From positions 14,696,808-14,760,807 of the forward strand of contig NC_037264.1 of the NCBI RefSeq assembly GCF_000002425.4: a stretch of 64,000 nucleotides of DNA. The letters are read 5' to 3'. Positions 21,963 to 33,983 of the stretch are shown here, piece by piece (within the stretch, counting starts at the first letter, position 1; each line of letters opens with the position of its first letter). Source of the DNA: Physcomitrium patens. Taxonomy: Eukaryota; Streptophyta; Bryopsida; Funariales; Funariaceae. Under the pieces are notes generated by a model. That model searched no databases and was not told the origin of the DNA. It saw only the letters and a list, made by a program, of their open reading frames with translations. The position numbers were made by a program, and so were the translations under genes.

Positions 21963-23801
21963 TGTCGTAATACATGAAGTCTTGCTTGAGGATGCTCTAG
22001 GCACCTGGCTGTGGAAGGAAGAATGGAATTTGCAATAAAAAAATTTTAATTCTAATAGAATACTAATAATACTCTAATTAGACCATGATAATACTAAGCA
22101 AGCTTAATCAAATTAAAAAAAAACCTCAAAGAAATTTCAAACAAACAATAAAAATTCTTAATGAAATATTAGAAGGATCACAAATATCATTTAAATACAT
22201 CACAATTCAATCTTAATTTAATTCTAGTTAAAATCCTATTGAATTTCATTCAAACTTTAGGCCAAAACTAATTAAATCTTAAATCCTAATAAAATCCTAA
22301 ACCTTGAATCAAACCCTAAATAAAACTTAAACCAAACTCCAACCAAATCCTAAATCAAATCCTAGCCAAACCCTAAATCAAACCCTAATCAAACCCTAAT
22401 CTAAATCATAAATCCTAAATCAAATCCTAATTTAAGTCCTAAACCCTAAATCAAACCCTAACCAAACCTTAAATCCCAAATCCTAAATTAAATCCTAACT
22501 AAATCCTGATCCAAACAATAAATCCTAACCAAATCCTAAACCTTAAATCAAATCCTAACTAAATCCTAAACCCTAAATCAAACCCTAACCAAATCCTAAT
22601 CTAAATCCTAAACCCTAAACCAAATTCCAATCAAACCCTAAACCTTAAATAAATCCCAACCAAATCCTTAACCAAACCCTAAATCCTAAATCAAATCCTA
22701 ATCCAAACCCTAAATCCTAAACCAAATCCTAACCAAATCCTAAACCAAATCCTAGTAATTCTTATAACAGATTTAAACCTCAACAACTAATGAATGAACC
22801 GTTGATCTTAACTCAAATTTTGCAAAATTCTAAAAAAATAAGTTAAAAACAATTACAAAAAAATTGAAAAGGATCGAAGTTACCAAATTGACAATAACCT
22901 CAAAAATGTGCTCGGGTATTGGCCAACCACCTTCTCCAATCTTGATATCAATCTTCCAGAGCCAATACCTCTCTTTTTCACCATTCGATTGATTTCAAAC
23001 TTCTTATACATATAGAAAAATAAGTCATTTATTTTCTCACGTAAGTTTCACTCTAATCCAATAAGTAGATTGTAAGAAATCTCAAAAATCCCCACTAGAC
23101 CTAAAATTCTACTTTCTGAGACCTTGACCCACTTAAATCTCAATATTCCTCAATTCAACCGTTAGATCAAGCTCAAATTCACAAAAAATATTAAACTCAA
23201 CTATAATCATAAATGTATAAAATTTCACCCGTAGATCTATTACAAAACTCTTGAAATCACCCAAAACGTAAACCCTATTTTATTTCATAAAATCCAAGTC
23301 ATCCGAAACAAACCTTGACTTTACAAAGCTCTTACAAAGTCATATCAACTCCAAATCATCCAAAATCAATACTCATAGAAAGCTTATTTAGTCTGCTATC
23401 AAACCTCTTTCTCTGATCTCCAAAAGAACCCCGGAGTCATCGTCGAGACTCGGTTTTGTGCCTCAGGGTCTGATTTCGACCTTGGTTCATAACCGGCCCT
23501 CTTTGGGTATCAATATCTAGTTTTTCTAAGTAATTTTTTCTATAATTTACTCTTAACTTTCTCTTTAATATATCTACATTACTTATTTTTCCAATCTACC
23601 TTATTTTGCCTTATTTATGGTGCTACAAAGTAAGTAGAAGTTACCTCTCTAAAAGGCAACATTGGTACCTTTTAATTTTTCTATCCCTTTGACTATTAAC
23701 TATATTTCTAAGATAATTTGTTCTAATACTTTGAACTAAGATTTCTTAAATTACAATAATCTCCACACTCTTTTACCTATTAGTCATGTTACATCATGAC
23801 A
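21963..23801 (-). repeat. element C 3' LTR (left copy, full length)
   Basis: The repeat of 1839 bases has plus-strand ends TGTCGTAATACATG and CATCATGACA. It carries the telomere-like array at 22270-22755. The part from about 23220 to 23520 is almost identical to 30125-30420 in the other LTR. Confidence 0.92.
22270..22755. repeat. telomere-like CCCTAAA-type array in the C LTR
   Basis: About 480 bases of irregular words such as CCCTAAATCAAACCCTAACC alternate with CCTAAATCAAATCCTAAC. Perfect CCCTAAA units occur many times but are never in a long regular tandem. The array is missing from the other LTR of this element. Confidence 0.85.
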
Positions 23802-23849
23802 TCTATCCCTCCTGAATCTATGCATCCTTTGGCATGCACCAATGATTCT

Positions 23850-24990
23850 TTAATATATTGATGTAGAATGTTCTTCATCTTGGTACAATTCTTGATCTTC
23901 AATGTGCTCTTCTATTCCAATCTCAATATCTTGTATTGGAGTTTGTTCTACATCAAAACAAATATCTTCATCTCTTTGTTTAAATTACTTGATTCGTTTG
24001 TGTGCTATGAGTACCTTCAATTCTATACCATCAAGTTCTTGTAATGAATATGTTCCATTGTTGTGTATCTTTTTGACAATATAAGGTCTAAACCATCTCT
24101 TTGCAAACTTCTTTATAGTGCTATGTTGATTGTCAAAGCTACTATCATAAACTAATACCCAATCACCATCTTCAATAGCCTTAGGTCGTAGTCAATGTTT
24201 TTTATTAAATCTTTCCTTATTCTTTTCCCTTGCTTCTTTCAATTTTGCTATTGCTATTTCAATATTTTTGGGTCTTCTTTCTAGTTGTTAAATCCGTAAT
24301 ATTAAAAGTTCTTCTCTGTAGAGATCATTCTTCCAAAGCAATACATCCCATGTAGGTACTACATCTTCTATTGGCATTATTGGTTTTTGACCATATATTA
24401 ATTTAGAAGGCATATAATATGTTACCGAACTATGAGTTGTACGATCTGCCCATAGTGCAAATGGTAGTAGTCTAGGCCATTCATGTACTTTGCCATTACA
24501 TGCCTTTACTAATGCCTTAATAATAGGTGAATGCCCACACTCACTTTTACCATTACCTTCTAAGTTATATATTGTTGTTGAAGAAAGTTTAATTCCTATC
24601 CTACTAAAGAATTCTCATGCTTCTTTTGTATCCAATTCACCCATATCTACTGTAATTTTTTTAATACAACCATAGTGAAAAATAACTTCTTCTAATAGAA
24701 ATCGACATACACCTTTAGTATCCTTTGTTCTTAATACTCGTCCTTCAACCATATTTGATAAATCTTCTCGTGCAAGTATCAAATACTTCATTTGTCTAAG
24801 TTCTATAGGCATTGCCACTAAATCCACCACCCACTTATAATGTAAAGCCAAAGGGTATGTTGGATGTAATCCATCTCGATGCTGAATATTTGAATATACT
24901 TGGTTAGTCTCACAAGATTCTATAAATTTTGCTATATCTTTGTACATTCCCTTCCACCAATATTTTCCTCTTAACTTAGTGAATGTTGCC
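23850..24990 (-). pseudogene. integrase of element C
   Basis: Read on the minus strand from about 24990: KYWWKGMYKDI, a CETNQ word in the zinc-binding region, then the core with VVDLVAMP (Asp), ITVDMGELDT (Asp) and GNGKSECGH (Glu), so the DDE triad is readable. The C-terminal part has RPKAIEDGDWVLVYDSSF and RWFRPYIVKKI, the gypsy integrase C-terminal module. It ends near 23850, just before the purine tract and 3' LTR. A few stops (for example near 24617, 24290 and 24198) break it. Confidence 0.88.
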
Positions 24991-25187
24991 CAAATACCTC
25001 AATGCCCTGTCCATAAATTTTCATGAAATTCTTTAATAATCCTTTGTTGAGCTTCTAAACCACATATCACCCTTTGTGGTACTTCTCCTCTCTTTTTTGG
25101 ATGCTTCCATAAATATCCATCATGTAAAAAATATCCATAGGCTTTCTTACGGATTTTCTTAAATTTTTGATCCGTCCAACTTTTTTG

Positions 25188-27333
25188 TCATTTTAATGTG
25201 CTCAAATATTCTCCAACATCTTTCCATTCATTTTTATATAAATCTCTTAAAAATATTTCCAATGGTATATTAAAACATACACTTTTTTCTTTTGATAACG
25301 CATTGGTATAAAAATTTGTACCTACATCATCTTCTAAATCAATCATCTTTTCTTCATCATTATACCTTGCTCTTGATAACATATCTACAACTGAATTTTT
25401 TTTTTCTTGCAATATGTTTAAATTCTGGATTCATAGATTTGATATATGCTATCCACCTCAACATAGCAATATTAGGAATTGAACAACTTGTAATCATGCC
25501 TAACAAAGGTAGACAATTTATTTCTATAACTACTGATGTTCCAATCAAGTACTCTTTTTTATTTTTCATAGCTATTACTACACCGCATAATTCTCTTTTG
25601 ATTTGTACATATGTCCTTTGCTTGGAATTCAATACCTTTACTCCAAATCTTATTACATATCTATTCCTTTGTTCATCATCTTGTCCAACCGAACAACCTA
25701 TTCCAATTGGACTTGCATCAACTGTTAATACCACTGGCCTTCAACCTTCATAATTTACTTTCTTCAAATTTTGAGATGAAGAAAGAAGTTCTTTCAATTT
25801 TTCCATAGCTTTCCGTCGTTCTTCTTTCCATTGAAATTTTTGATTCTTTCTTAACAACTCATACAATGGATCTGCTATATGTGCAAAGTGAGGTATCCAT
25901 ATATGATAGAAAATACATGCTCCTAAAAATCTTCTCACTTTTATTATATTTATACATTCTTTCATCTTTTTAATAATATCAATCTTTTATATATTTGGCT
26001 TATGTCCATATGAACCACACATGTATCCTACAACCAAAATTTCTTTTACTCCAAATATTGATTTTGCCCCCAATAAGGTCAAATGAACTTCTTCCAATCT
26101 TTTTAAAATCTTCTCACAATCTACAATATGATCTGCCACAAACTTTCTACATCCATTTGAATCCAAAGTTTCATCTTTTCCTTCTTCTTCACATCCCTTA
26201 ATAGGTACATCATCCAAGAAAGGCATTATTATTCTTCGAATAAAATCTCTTAATACCTTATGCATTCCATTCATCATATGTGCTATAGAATTTGTAGTCC
26301 TTTGTGGTAATGTGCATATTCTAACTAATCCTAATGGTGTCTTCATAGTTGTCAAATCCCTACTTTTTATTGTCAATTGAAATTGATCATAACCTTAATA
26401 AAGATCATCTATTGAGTAGATAGCTCTTCCAGTAAATGCTTCTGCAAATTTATCTACAATTGGACTTGAAGCCATATTTCTAATAGTCACTTTATTTACG
26501 GGTTGCATATCTTGTATAAATCTCATCGTTCCATTTTTTTTTGGCACTATAAACCATTGATTAGAATAAAGTGCCATGGATGGTTTAAAAATTCTCATTT
26601 TAATCTTTTCATTGAGTATATCTACTAACTTAGATAAATGTGCTCTTGGTACTGGAATTGGTCGCAAATTCCATGGTTCATGAGGAATAGTAAAAATAAC
26701 CATGGGTGCTACAATACTTGGATCAACACACCCAATTTCATGTGCCTCAAATGTAAAAGCCTTTCCATGAAGTGAAAGCATATCTCTAAAATATTTTTCT
26801 TCACATTTTATCAAAAATCCATTACATCCAACATTTAATCCATTTAATGTAACATCCATAAATTTATGCCATATCCTCCTTGGATCTCTTAAATTTGGTT
26901 GTGTCGATGCTCTACTTATCTTTTCTTCACAATTAGATGGTAGTGGCAAAGCCACTAGTTTGATCTTTCTTGCTACTGATTGATACTTAGTTTCAATACA
27001 TACCTCTTTGCGACTTAAATTTTCTATAAATCCTTGAATTTTATCATAAAATTCTTTAGAACATAAATTAATAATTCTATTCTCTACTTGTAACCTACAT
27101 TGTAATAGACAATTTAATTCCCCCATAGTATCTATAAAACCTATTTTTTCATATGTTCCTGAAATAAATTCATTTTCAACTAATTCTCCATTTTCTTTTA
27201 AGTTTCGCTCAATATTTTTAATATAACATTTGTCCCTCCTTTTCATCTTATCAATAGTCTTAAAATTCAATACACAATCTTGTATCATTCTAATAAGTCC
27301 GGTAGATAATATTTCTTCTTCTAAATTAAGCAA
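25188..27333 (-). pseudogene. RT and RNase H of element C
   Basis: The frame at 27333-26395 carries an acidic N-terminal linker and the first half of RT (LRPIPVPRAHLSKLVDIL, VPKKNGTMRFIQDMQPVN, AIYSIDDLY). The frame at 26376-25987 carries the second half (SRDLTTMKTPLGLVRICTLP, catalytic IMPFLDDVPIKG). RNase H follows at 25734-25360 (TVDASPIGIGCSVGQ, KRELCGVV). The RDLTTxxTPLG and FLDDVPIKG wording is unlike elements A and B; from memory it is closer to gypsy elements common in fungi and some early-diverging plants. Stops near 26394 and 25966-25986 split it. Confidence 0.9.
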
Positions 27334-27368
27334 GAGCTTTTTTTTCTCTAATCCATTGTAATCCCACC

Positions 27369-28150
27369 TTACAATGGTGTGCGGTAAAAACCCTCAAGGT
27401 CTTCAAATTTCTCATTTGATAATGGCTTCTCTCTCAACTTATCACAATTTCTCTCATGATTAGTACAAACAATTAAAAATTGAATAGCTTTTATCCCATC
27501 TTGGCTTCTTATTCTTACATAGGCTGAACCATCATCCATTATTTTTGTTTCCATTTGTGTGAAAATAATATATGATTTTTCCAATATAATAGGATATGTA
27601 GACATGTCTTGCACAAAGAAATTTTGTTCATGAATAACATCTCCTATTATCACGTTGATATTTAGACATGCTCCATACAAATCTCCTTGAGAATTATTTG
27701 TAGCTCTTATCATCCAATCATGTTTAGTATTAATAGGCCATTTTCCTTGTTATATAATTCTTTTGACATCAAATTGATTTTAGAATCATGATCAATCAAT
27801 GCTACAACTGGTTCTTCTAAATTTCTCAATTTTATTAAAGTCTCCGTCGTAGCCCTTGTCCAATGACTTCTAGAATAATGGCTAGAAGCTTGAATGACAT
27901 CTTCTTTTTTTGCAAATCTTACTCGTAAGACATCCCCAAAATTTTGTATTTCTTCTTCTTCATCTTCATTTCTTTCCATTGCTCTTATTCTTTGTGCATT
28001 TGATATCATAGAGTCTCCTATAGATTGTTGTTTTCTCTTTATTGTATCAATAATAACTTCATGAAACTCACACTTTATAATTCCTAGAATTTCACCAATT
28101 GTGAATTCAACCTTTCCACTTAAAATCCGCTCCTCCAATACCTTCTTCAA
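27369..28150 (-). pseudogene. protease region of element C
   Basis: The minus-strand frame from 28150 contains ALIDHDSKINLMSKELY, the retropepsin active-site region with its Asp kept and the usual Gly changed. It continues in the next frame with VIIGDVIHEQNFFVQD and YPIILEKSYI, typical of the second half of a retropepsin fold. A short frameshift joins the two pieces near 27712. It lies between gag and RT as expected. Confidence 0.8.
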
Positions 28151-28450
28151 ATCTGTAGCACTTTCAATATCTGATTGTAATTTATAAGCAGGAGCCTTTG
28201 CTTTTTGTTTTTCAAGTTCCCTTTTCTTTGTAGAAATTTTCTCTATTATCTCTTCATAAATAGGATTCTTTTGTTGTTGTGCTTTTTTCCCCCTTGTAGT
28301 TCTTTTTGAGGGCCCTTCATTATTTTCATCTCTCTTTCATTTTTCTTCTATTAATGCTTCATGCTGATTCCTTGCAATATGAGCATGTATAGATAATCTA
28401 TCTACTGGATCATCCCACCCAATAATTTGTCAAATGTTATTACCAACATG

Positions 28451-29741
28451 TTATAAATCATATCTAGTAAAATTTTTCCTTTCATCATAACTCATTGTAC
28501 TTGTCCACAAAGAATTAGATTTTTTTGAAAACTCAAAATTTATACTTAAACATCTACTAGGATCTGCTTCCATCCAATATGTTGATGCTTCATTCCTTGA
28601 GATTGTATGTACTTTAAAAGTATCTCCAATAAATAACTTCATTCCTCGTTTATCAAAATTTATTTCTAATTTTTCTCCACTTTCTTTTGAATGTATCATA
28701 CTATCTTTAAAAAAAAACAACTCTTTTACATAATGTCTCTGTAAAATCTTCACATTCCTTCATTGAGTGATCTATTCTATCACAACACATGCACCTATGT
28801 ACTACACCATCCATTGGTCCTAGTCTTTGTTTTGTTGATATTCTTGATGATTGACCTTTCTCTTCAAGTTTTGTAAATTTTATTTACAAATCTCTCATCC
28901 TATGTATGATTTCATCAATTTCCATTTCTTCTTTCTTTGATGTAGCCATTGAAGGTTGAATCAAAGATGTCAGATGAGTACTAGATACCTTTACCTTAGA
29001 TGCTTGTAATGGTCTTTGGTCATCCCTCATATCTTTTTTCCTTCCTCTTTTTGTCAACGACCTCACAACCTCCTCTACCCTTTTCCAATTTGTTGTCAAT
29101 CCTTCATCTTCTTCTTTATCTTCAAGTATGATTTCCAAGTTCTCTTGCAACTTTCCATCAGCTGCTTGAAGAAAGAGCTCCACCTTACTTGAATCCAATA
29201 ATTATCTTTCTTTTTTTGATAAAGAAGAATATTGCTTTTCAAATTCTCTTAATAATTTTGTTACTAGAAGATCCTTTTCTAATCTTTCAATCCATTCAAA
29301 AAAAGACTTTTTTGTAATCCTATGACTATCTTCCAAGAAAAACTCATCCTTCAATGCTTGAAAAAATTTCTCCCATGAACCTCCAAAATCTTCTATAAGA
29401 GTCTTTACTTGATTTCTTATCTCTCGTATAGACGCCAATTTAAATAATTGAACCATCTCTCTTTCTAAAATACGCTTCAATTCTATTTCCTTTACATAAC
29501 ATCTTAAATAATTCGTAATATCCTTTCCTTCAAATTGATCGATCTTGCCCACAACCACTTGTAATACTTTGTTAGCCATACTCTCTTTATAATCTTTAAC
29601 CTGTTGTTATTGTTATTGCATGAATAAGGCCAAAGCTTCAAATATGCTTGCAGAGTTAGCATCAAAATGCATATCTTGTCCTCCAATCGAAGCTCTTCTT
29701 CTAACTCCACTTAAAGCACCATCAAAAATTCCTCCTTCCAT
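28451..29741 (-). pseudogene. gag of element C
   Basis: The likely start is the minus-strand ATG at 29741; in the same frame another ATG lies at 29816. Two TAA codons near 29605-29612 sit in a CAA repeat and are probably decayed Gln codons. The body has FEGKDITNYLRCYVKEIEL, an FGGSWEKFFQALKDEFF segment and, at 28884-29198, the stretch ELFLQAADGKLQENLE with EEDEGLTTNWKRVEEVVR. A zinc knuckle CMCCDRIDHSMKEC (CX2CX4HX4C) lies near 28750-28795, followed by a RGMKLFIGDT segment. This gag architecture differs from A and B. Confidence 0.82.
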
Positions 29742-29814
29742 TTTCCTTGAATTCCTTCTCCAAAATTCAAATAATTCAAAAAATAAACCAAATTCCTTCC
29801 ACCTCAAGCGTTTC

Positions 29815-29830
29815 ACATCGGGTTCACCAA
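29815..29830 (-). other. candidate primer binding site of element C
   Basis: Shortly after the 5' LTR end (29834) the minus strand reads TGGTGAACCCGATGTG, which starts with TGG and has the length expected of a tRNA-complementary site. I have not assigned a tRNA. Confidence 0.45.
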
Positions 29831-29833
29831 ATA

Positions 29834-30702
29834 TTTCATAATACGTGAGGTCTTGCTTGAGGATATTTTGGACACCTAGCTGTGGAAGGAAGTATGGAAA
29901 TTATAATAACAAAATCCTAATTCTAATAGAATACTAATAATGCTCTAATTCGACCATAATAATATTAAGCAAGCTTAATCAAATTCAAAAAAAAAACTCA
30001 AAGAAATTTCAAACATACAATAAGAATTCTTAAAGAAATATTAGAAGGATCACAAATATCACTCAAATACATCTCAATTCAATCTTAATTTAATTCTACT
30101 TAAAATCCTATAAACTTACAAAATTTCACCCGTAGATCTATTACAAAACTCTTGAAATCACCCAAAACGTAAACCCTATTTTATTTCATAAAATCCAAGT
30201 CATCCGAAACAAACCTTGACTTTACAAAGCTCTTACAAAGTCATATCAACTCCAAATCATCCAAAATCAATACTCATAGAAAGCTTATTTAGTCTGCTAT
30301 CAAACCTCTTTCTCTGATCTCCAAAAGAACCCCGGAGTCATCGTCGAGACTCGGTTTTGTGCCTCAGGGTCTGATTTCGACCTTGGTTCATAACCGGCCC
30401 TCTTTGGGTATCATTATCTAGTTTTTCTAAGTAATTTTTTCTATAATTTACTCTTAACTTCCTCCTAAATATGTTTATATTATTTATTTTTCCAATCTAC
30501 CTTATTTTTCCTTATTTATGGTGCTACAAAGTAAGTAGAAGTTACCTCTCTAAAAGGCAACATTGGTACCTTTTAATTTTTCTATCCCTTTGACTATTAA
30601 CTATATTTCTAAGATAATTTGTTCTAATACTTTGAACTAAGATCTCTTAAATTACAATAATCTCCATAGTCTTTCACCTATTAATCGTGTTACATCATGA
30701 CA
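29834..30702 (-). repeat. element C 5' LTR (right copy, internally deleted)
   Basis: It aligns with both ends of the left LTR but lacks about 985 bases (those corresponding to about 22232-23219), including the whole telomere-like array. The junction lies near 30112. About 290 bases following the junction are essentially identical to the left LTR. Confidence 0.9.
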
Positions 30703-30714
30703 ATGAGAACAACA
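30703..30714 (+). repeat. last bases of the element B 3' LTR
   Basis: The word atgagaacaaca matches 13425-13436, the end of the B 5' LTR. It is followed by aacat (30715-30719), the right TSD of B. Confidence 0.85.
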
Positions 30715-30719
30715 AACAT

Positions 30720-32240
30720 CTTGATAATGCATGTGATAATCCTTATTGGCTCCCGAGTCGATATGTGATGCAAAAGTCAAATCGTGATAAAGATATACTC
30801 CAACATACTTGGTGACAGTTCAATATTTGGGCTAACATGAAATATTCAAGGTTATTGTGATTTATATATACAGTCACTTGATGAGAAGAGCTTTCAAGAA
30901 AGTGTCATTATTCTTTGAAAGAATCTACGATAACAAGTAGTTTTTCATTGTAGATTTTGTAATTAATTTGTATCATTGAGAATTTTTTAGAATAAAATAT
31001 AATTAGATGAAGTTTGCCATCTTTTCTATATTGTGACAAATCTGCTCCCAATGCAAAGTCTGAGGTATCGGTTTACATAAAATAGAACTTGTTGAAATCT
31101 GGATGTATTAAAATTGGAGCTGTTGTAAAAACATCTTTTAAGCTTTGAAAAGCTTTCTCTGTTTCAAGACTCTAGTCTAATTTGTCCTTGCATGTCAACC
31201 ACATAAGTGTAGCGACAATCTTAGAGTAATTCTTAACAAAAATCCTATAGAAGTTTGTAAATCCAAAAAACTATTGAACATCAAGTATAGTTTTTGACTT
31301 TACCCAATTGATGATTGCTTATACCTTCTTTGGATTGATAAAAAGGCCTTTATTGGAAATAATATATCTAACAAATTGGACTTGAGGTGCATAAAATACA
31401 CACTTCTCCAGTTTTGCATATAGCCTAGTACTTTGTAGCTTTTCCAGCATAATGCGGACATATTTTTTGTGGTCTTCCATATTTTTGGAAAAGATTAGAA
31501 TATCATCCAAATAAATCACAACAAAGTCATTGAGATACTTATAAAATATGTCATTTATTAAGTATTGAAATATGGTTGGAACATTGGTAAGTCCAAAAGG
31601 CATGACATTGTATTTAAAATATCCATATGTGGTACAAAATATTGTCTTCCATTCATCTCCCTCCTTAATACGTACCAAATTATACACATCTTATAGATCA
31701 ATCTTTGTAAAGATCTTTGCTTGAATAAATTGATTAAAAAGTCCAAATATCAACAACAATAGATAACAATTCTTTACCATGATTTTATTAAGATTGCAAT
31801 GATTGACACAATATTCATAAGGATCCATCTTTCTTCTTCACAAATAATATTAGAGCACTAGCTGGTGACTTAGAATGTCGAATAAAATTCTTAGGCAGAT
31901 TTTTTTCAATATACTCTTTTGGAGTACGTAAGCTCATTTTGAGATATATTGTAGATGGGTCCAAATAATGGTTGAACACCTTCTTGAAGGTTTATTGCAC
32001 AATTCTAAAGGCAATGCTTCGATACTATATCCATATTTTTCTTTTCAAATATATCTGTAGAATCTTTATATGCATGTGAAATTATTGTTGTAGCAACCAT
32101 AGGTTTTGATTGTGGATTTGCATAGACAGTAAATATACTACCTTATTTGGCCACCCTGACAAATGCTCTAGCTCTAATAAATGAATATTTTTTAAGTTTT
32201 GGCTTGTCAGATGTTAGAAGTTTTTTCATAAAACTATAAG
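30720..32240 (-). pseudogene. RT and RNase H of chromovirus A'
   Basis: The minus strand reads [20 protein letters not shown] and FVKKKDGSL near 31850-31950, then after an eroded stretch the stop-free part 31687-31319 with KYNVMPFGLTNVPTIFQ and the catalytic YLDDILIFSKN. RNase H remains lie at 30720-31150, ending in SLSRFDFCITYRLGSQ. It resumes at 6228 across element B. RT is cut at about 32240 by an A-type LTR fragment in the opposite orientation, so gag and protease of A' are absent here. Confidence 0.88.
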
Positions 32241-32254
32241 TTCCATGATCTATT

Positions 32255-32593
32255 AGATTGATAGGTTAGAAACTTGATTAATAAGTTAATCTTGTGTTGA
32301 TAGTTTACAAAATAAGGTAACTATATGGTGTACATATAGAAAACTTACCTTGCAGGTTAAGATATGTATCTTGCAAAGTTAACATGGTTTGAAGGTCTTA
32401 TAGGATATTGCCATGTAGCTCCTAGTTAGAGAGTATATATAGAGGCAATAGCAAAGCATTCTTCACTCTTGTCAACACCTTTCTAGTTCTTAGTCTTGTT
32501 TCAAGACTTTTTAGTCTTCTTGTTTTTGGCAATAGCCATTCTAGTTAAATATTATATCATCTTTAGGTAACTTTTTAATTCTTTTTAATGACA
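32255..32593 (+). repeat. A-type LTR fragment
   Basis: The sequence aligns in plus orientation with the 3' two thirds of the A LTR (for example gtatatatagaggcaatag, the cttcactcttgtcaac block and ggcaatagccatt). It ends TGACA at 32593, followed by caagagtatatt as in the A leader. About 150 bases of the 5' end are missing. No internal region follows, so it is a truncated solo LTR or a broken element. Confidence 0.75.
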
Positions 32594-32619
32594 CAAGAGT
32601 ATATTGAGGATTTCTTACT

Positions 32620-33798
32620 TTGAGATTCATATCTTTAACATATATATACCTATTGTATAAGATGTTTATATTATTTAATTAAATAAAAATAAATAATATT
32701 AAATAAAAATAGACATAAAATATTAAATAAAAAATATATTCTTTATAAAAATTTAAAAGAATTTTTTAGATAAAAATAAGATTATTAAATTCTTATAAAT
32801 ATGCTACTTAATTATTGAATCTTGTCATATCAAATTCTTATTTTGATGACTTGGTACATAGGCCAAAACTTGTGTGGCCCATAGGAAGCTTTAATAAGAT
32901 CTTTTTTGGTAGCTATTTTTCAACCTTGGATTTCATATTGATAAAATAATAATTTGGTCAATAGAATTATGAAGATTAGTAATATACATTACCAAAAAAA
33001 GAAAACAAAAACTAATATTTTGAAGACTTAAAAGTCCATATTTGAATACTTTGGATATAAGAAAATTCAAATTTGTTAGATCAAAAGCTTCTCTTTAGAT
33101 TTAGCTTTAGTTTTATAAGTATGTTGTGACTTTAAATTAATAGTGGATATTGATTTTTCTTCTTAAATATCAATATTTTGGTCTTAATGTAAAAATAATT
33201 ACTCTTGTATTGAAATTATCAAATTTAAGTCAAAATTCTTCTTAGAAGGAATTTTTCTTAATTACTAGTTTGAATTATATGGCATGCAATTTGATTTCAA
33301 TAAAGGTTATAAAAAATTAGTTAAAAAAAAAAATTAAATCTTAAGAATATTTATAAGAATTAAGTAGCATATTTATAAGAATTTATAAATAATAATAATT
33401 TATAAATAATTTGAAGAAAATTTATAAATCAATAATAGTAATAAAAAATTGATCTTAAATTAAGCAATTAATATTATCTAATTTTCTTCTTGCTCTCAAA
33501 CATGCATATATTATGAAATTCTTAGCTTTTGTGGTTTTTTATATTATTTTAATTGATTGCATATAGCTAGCTATATTTTTGTAAATAATAGAACTAATTT
33601 TTTCTACTTCAAACTTCAAGATGTTTGAATTTAATTTAAGTATCTTAGACTTACCTATTATTGACTGGATCCTATTGATCTAATTCTTATGTAAGTAAAG
33701 TATCTTCAACTAACTTGCTATTGTTTAAAACATATTAATCCAAATTTCTTTTTTGGATTAGTTCTTTTGAACTATCTTAAGTTAGTAAGAATAATTAA

Positions 33799-33839
<41 letters not shown>

Positions 33840-33952
33840 TATGAGTGATGTTATCTTCAATCTTATTTATATCTTTCTTATATTTTAGTTTTAGATCAAA
33901 ATATTCTATCTTTTTTATATTTGGCAATAAATATTTTTATATATTTTATCTT

Positions 33953-33983
<31 letters not shown>

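Larger units (their letters stand above)
21963..30702 (-). mobile_element. element C, gypsy retrotransposon of an unusual lineage
   Basis: C lies between LTRs at 21963-23801 and 29834-30702 and codes on the minus strand: gag, protease, RT, RNase H, integrase. The flanks acga (21959-21962) and atga (30703-30706) look like a 4-base TSD with a C-to-T change, and the B LTR reading resumes at once. A purine tract (aggagggataga on the minus strand at 23802-23813) precedes its 3' LTR, and a TGG-starting primer-site candidate follows its 5' LTR. The pol wording differs from A and B. LTR segments shared by the two ends are nearly identical, so it may be the youngest element here. Confidence 0.92.
6229..30714 (+). 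mobile_element. element B, Tat/Athila-like Ty3/gypsy retrotransposon
   Basis: B is bounded by TGTAGAATAGG (6229) and AACAACA (30714), with flanking words aacgt (6224-6228) and aacat (30715-30719), a TSD with one transition. Its 5' LTR is split by element A and its 3' LTR by element C. The internal region (13437-21214) has a tRNA-Asp-like primer site, gag with several zinc knuckles, protease, RT, RNase H and integrase, then a long 3' region and a polypurine tract. RT wording (FLDGFSGYNQ, MPFGLCNAP) and the primer site are of the Tat/Athila type. Many stops make it inactive. Confidence 0.88.
1412..32240 (-). mobile_element. old chromovirus A' (Ty3/gypsy), host of the nested insertions
   Basis: Pieces of one minus-strand chromovirus can be joined across insertions: RT and RNase H at 30720-32240, the RNase H-integrase linker and integrase at 5424-6228, the integrase C-terminus and chromodomain at about 3060-3762, an accessory frame at 2490-2815 and an LTR at 1849-2404. 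Element B interrupts it between 6228 and 30715; the RNase H reading resumes across the insertion, and B is flanked by aacgt and aacat. A solo C LTR interrupts the integrase. The 5' part is missing beyond 32240, where an oppositely oriented A-type LTR fragment begins. All frames are broken. Confidence 0.8.

Noticed and set aside
22270-22755. Possible interstitial telomere
   Set aside because: The same irregular array lies at the same place in other C-family LTRs, so it is part of the LTR rather than a former chromosome end.
25292-25753. 153-codon plus-strand frame
   Set aside because: It is antisense to the RNase H of element C, whose minus-strand motifs are clear.
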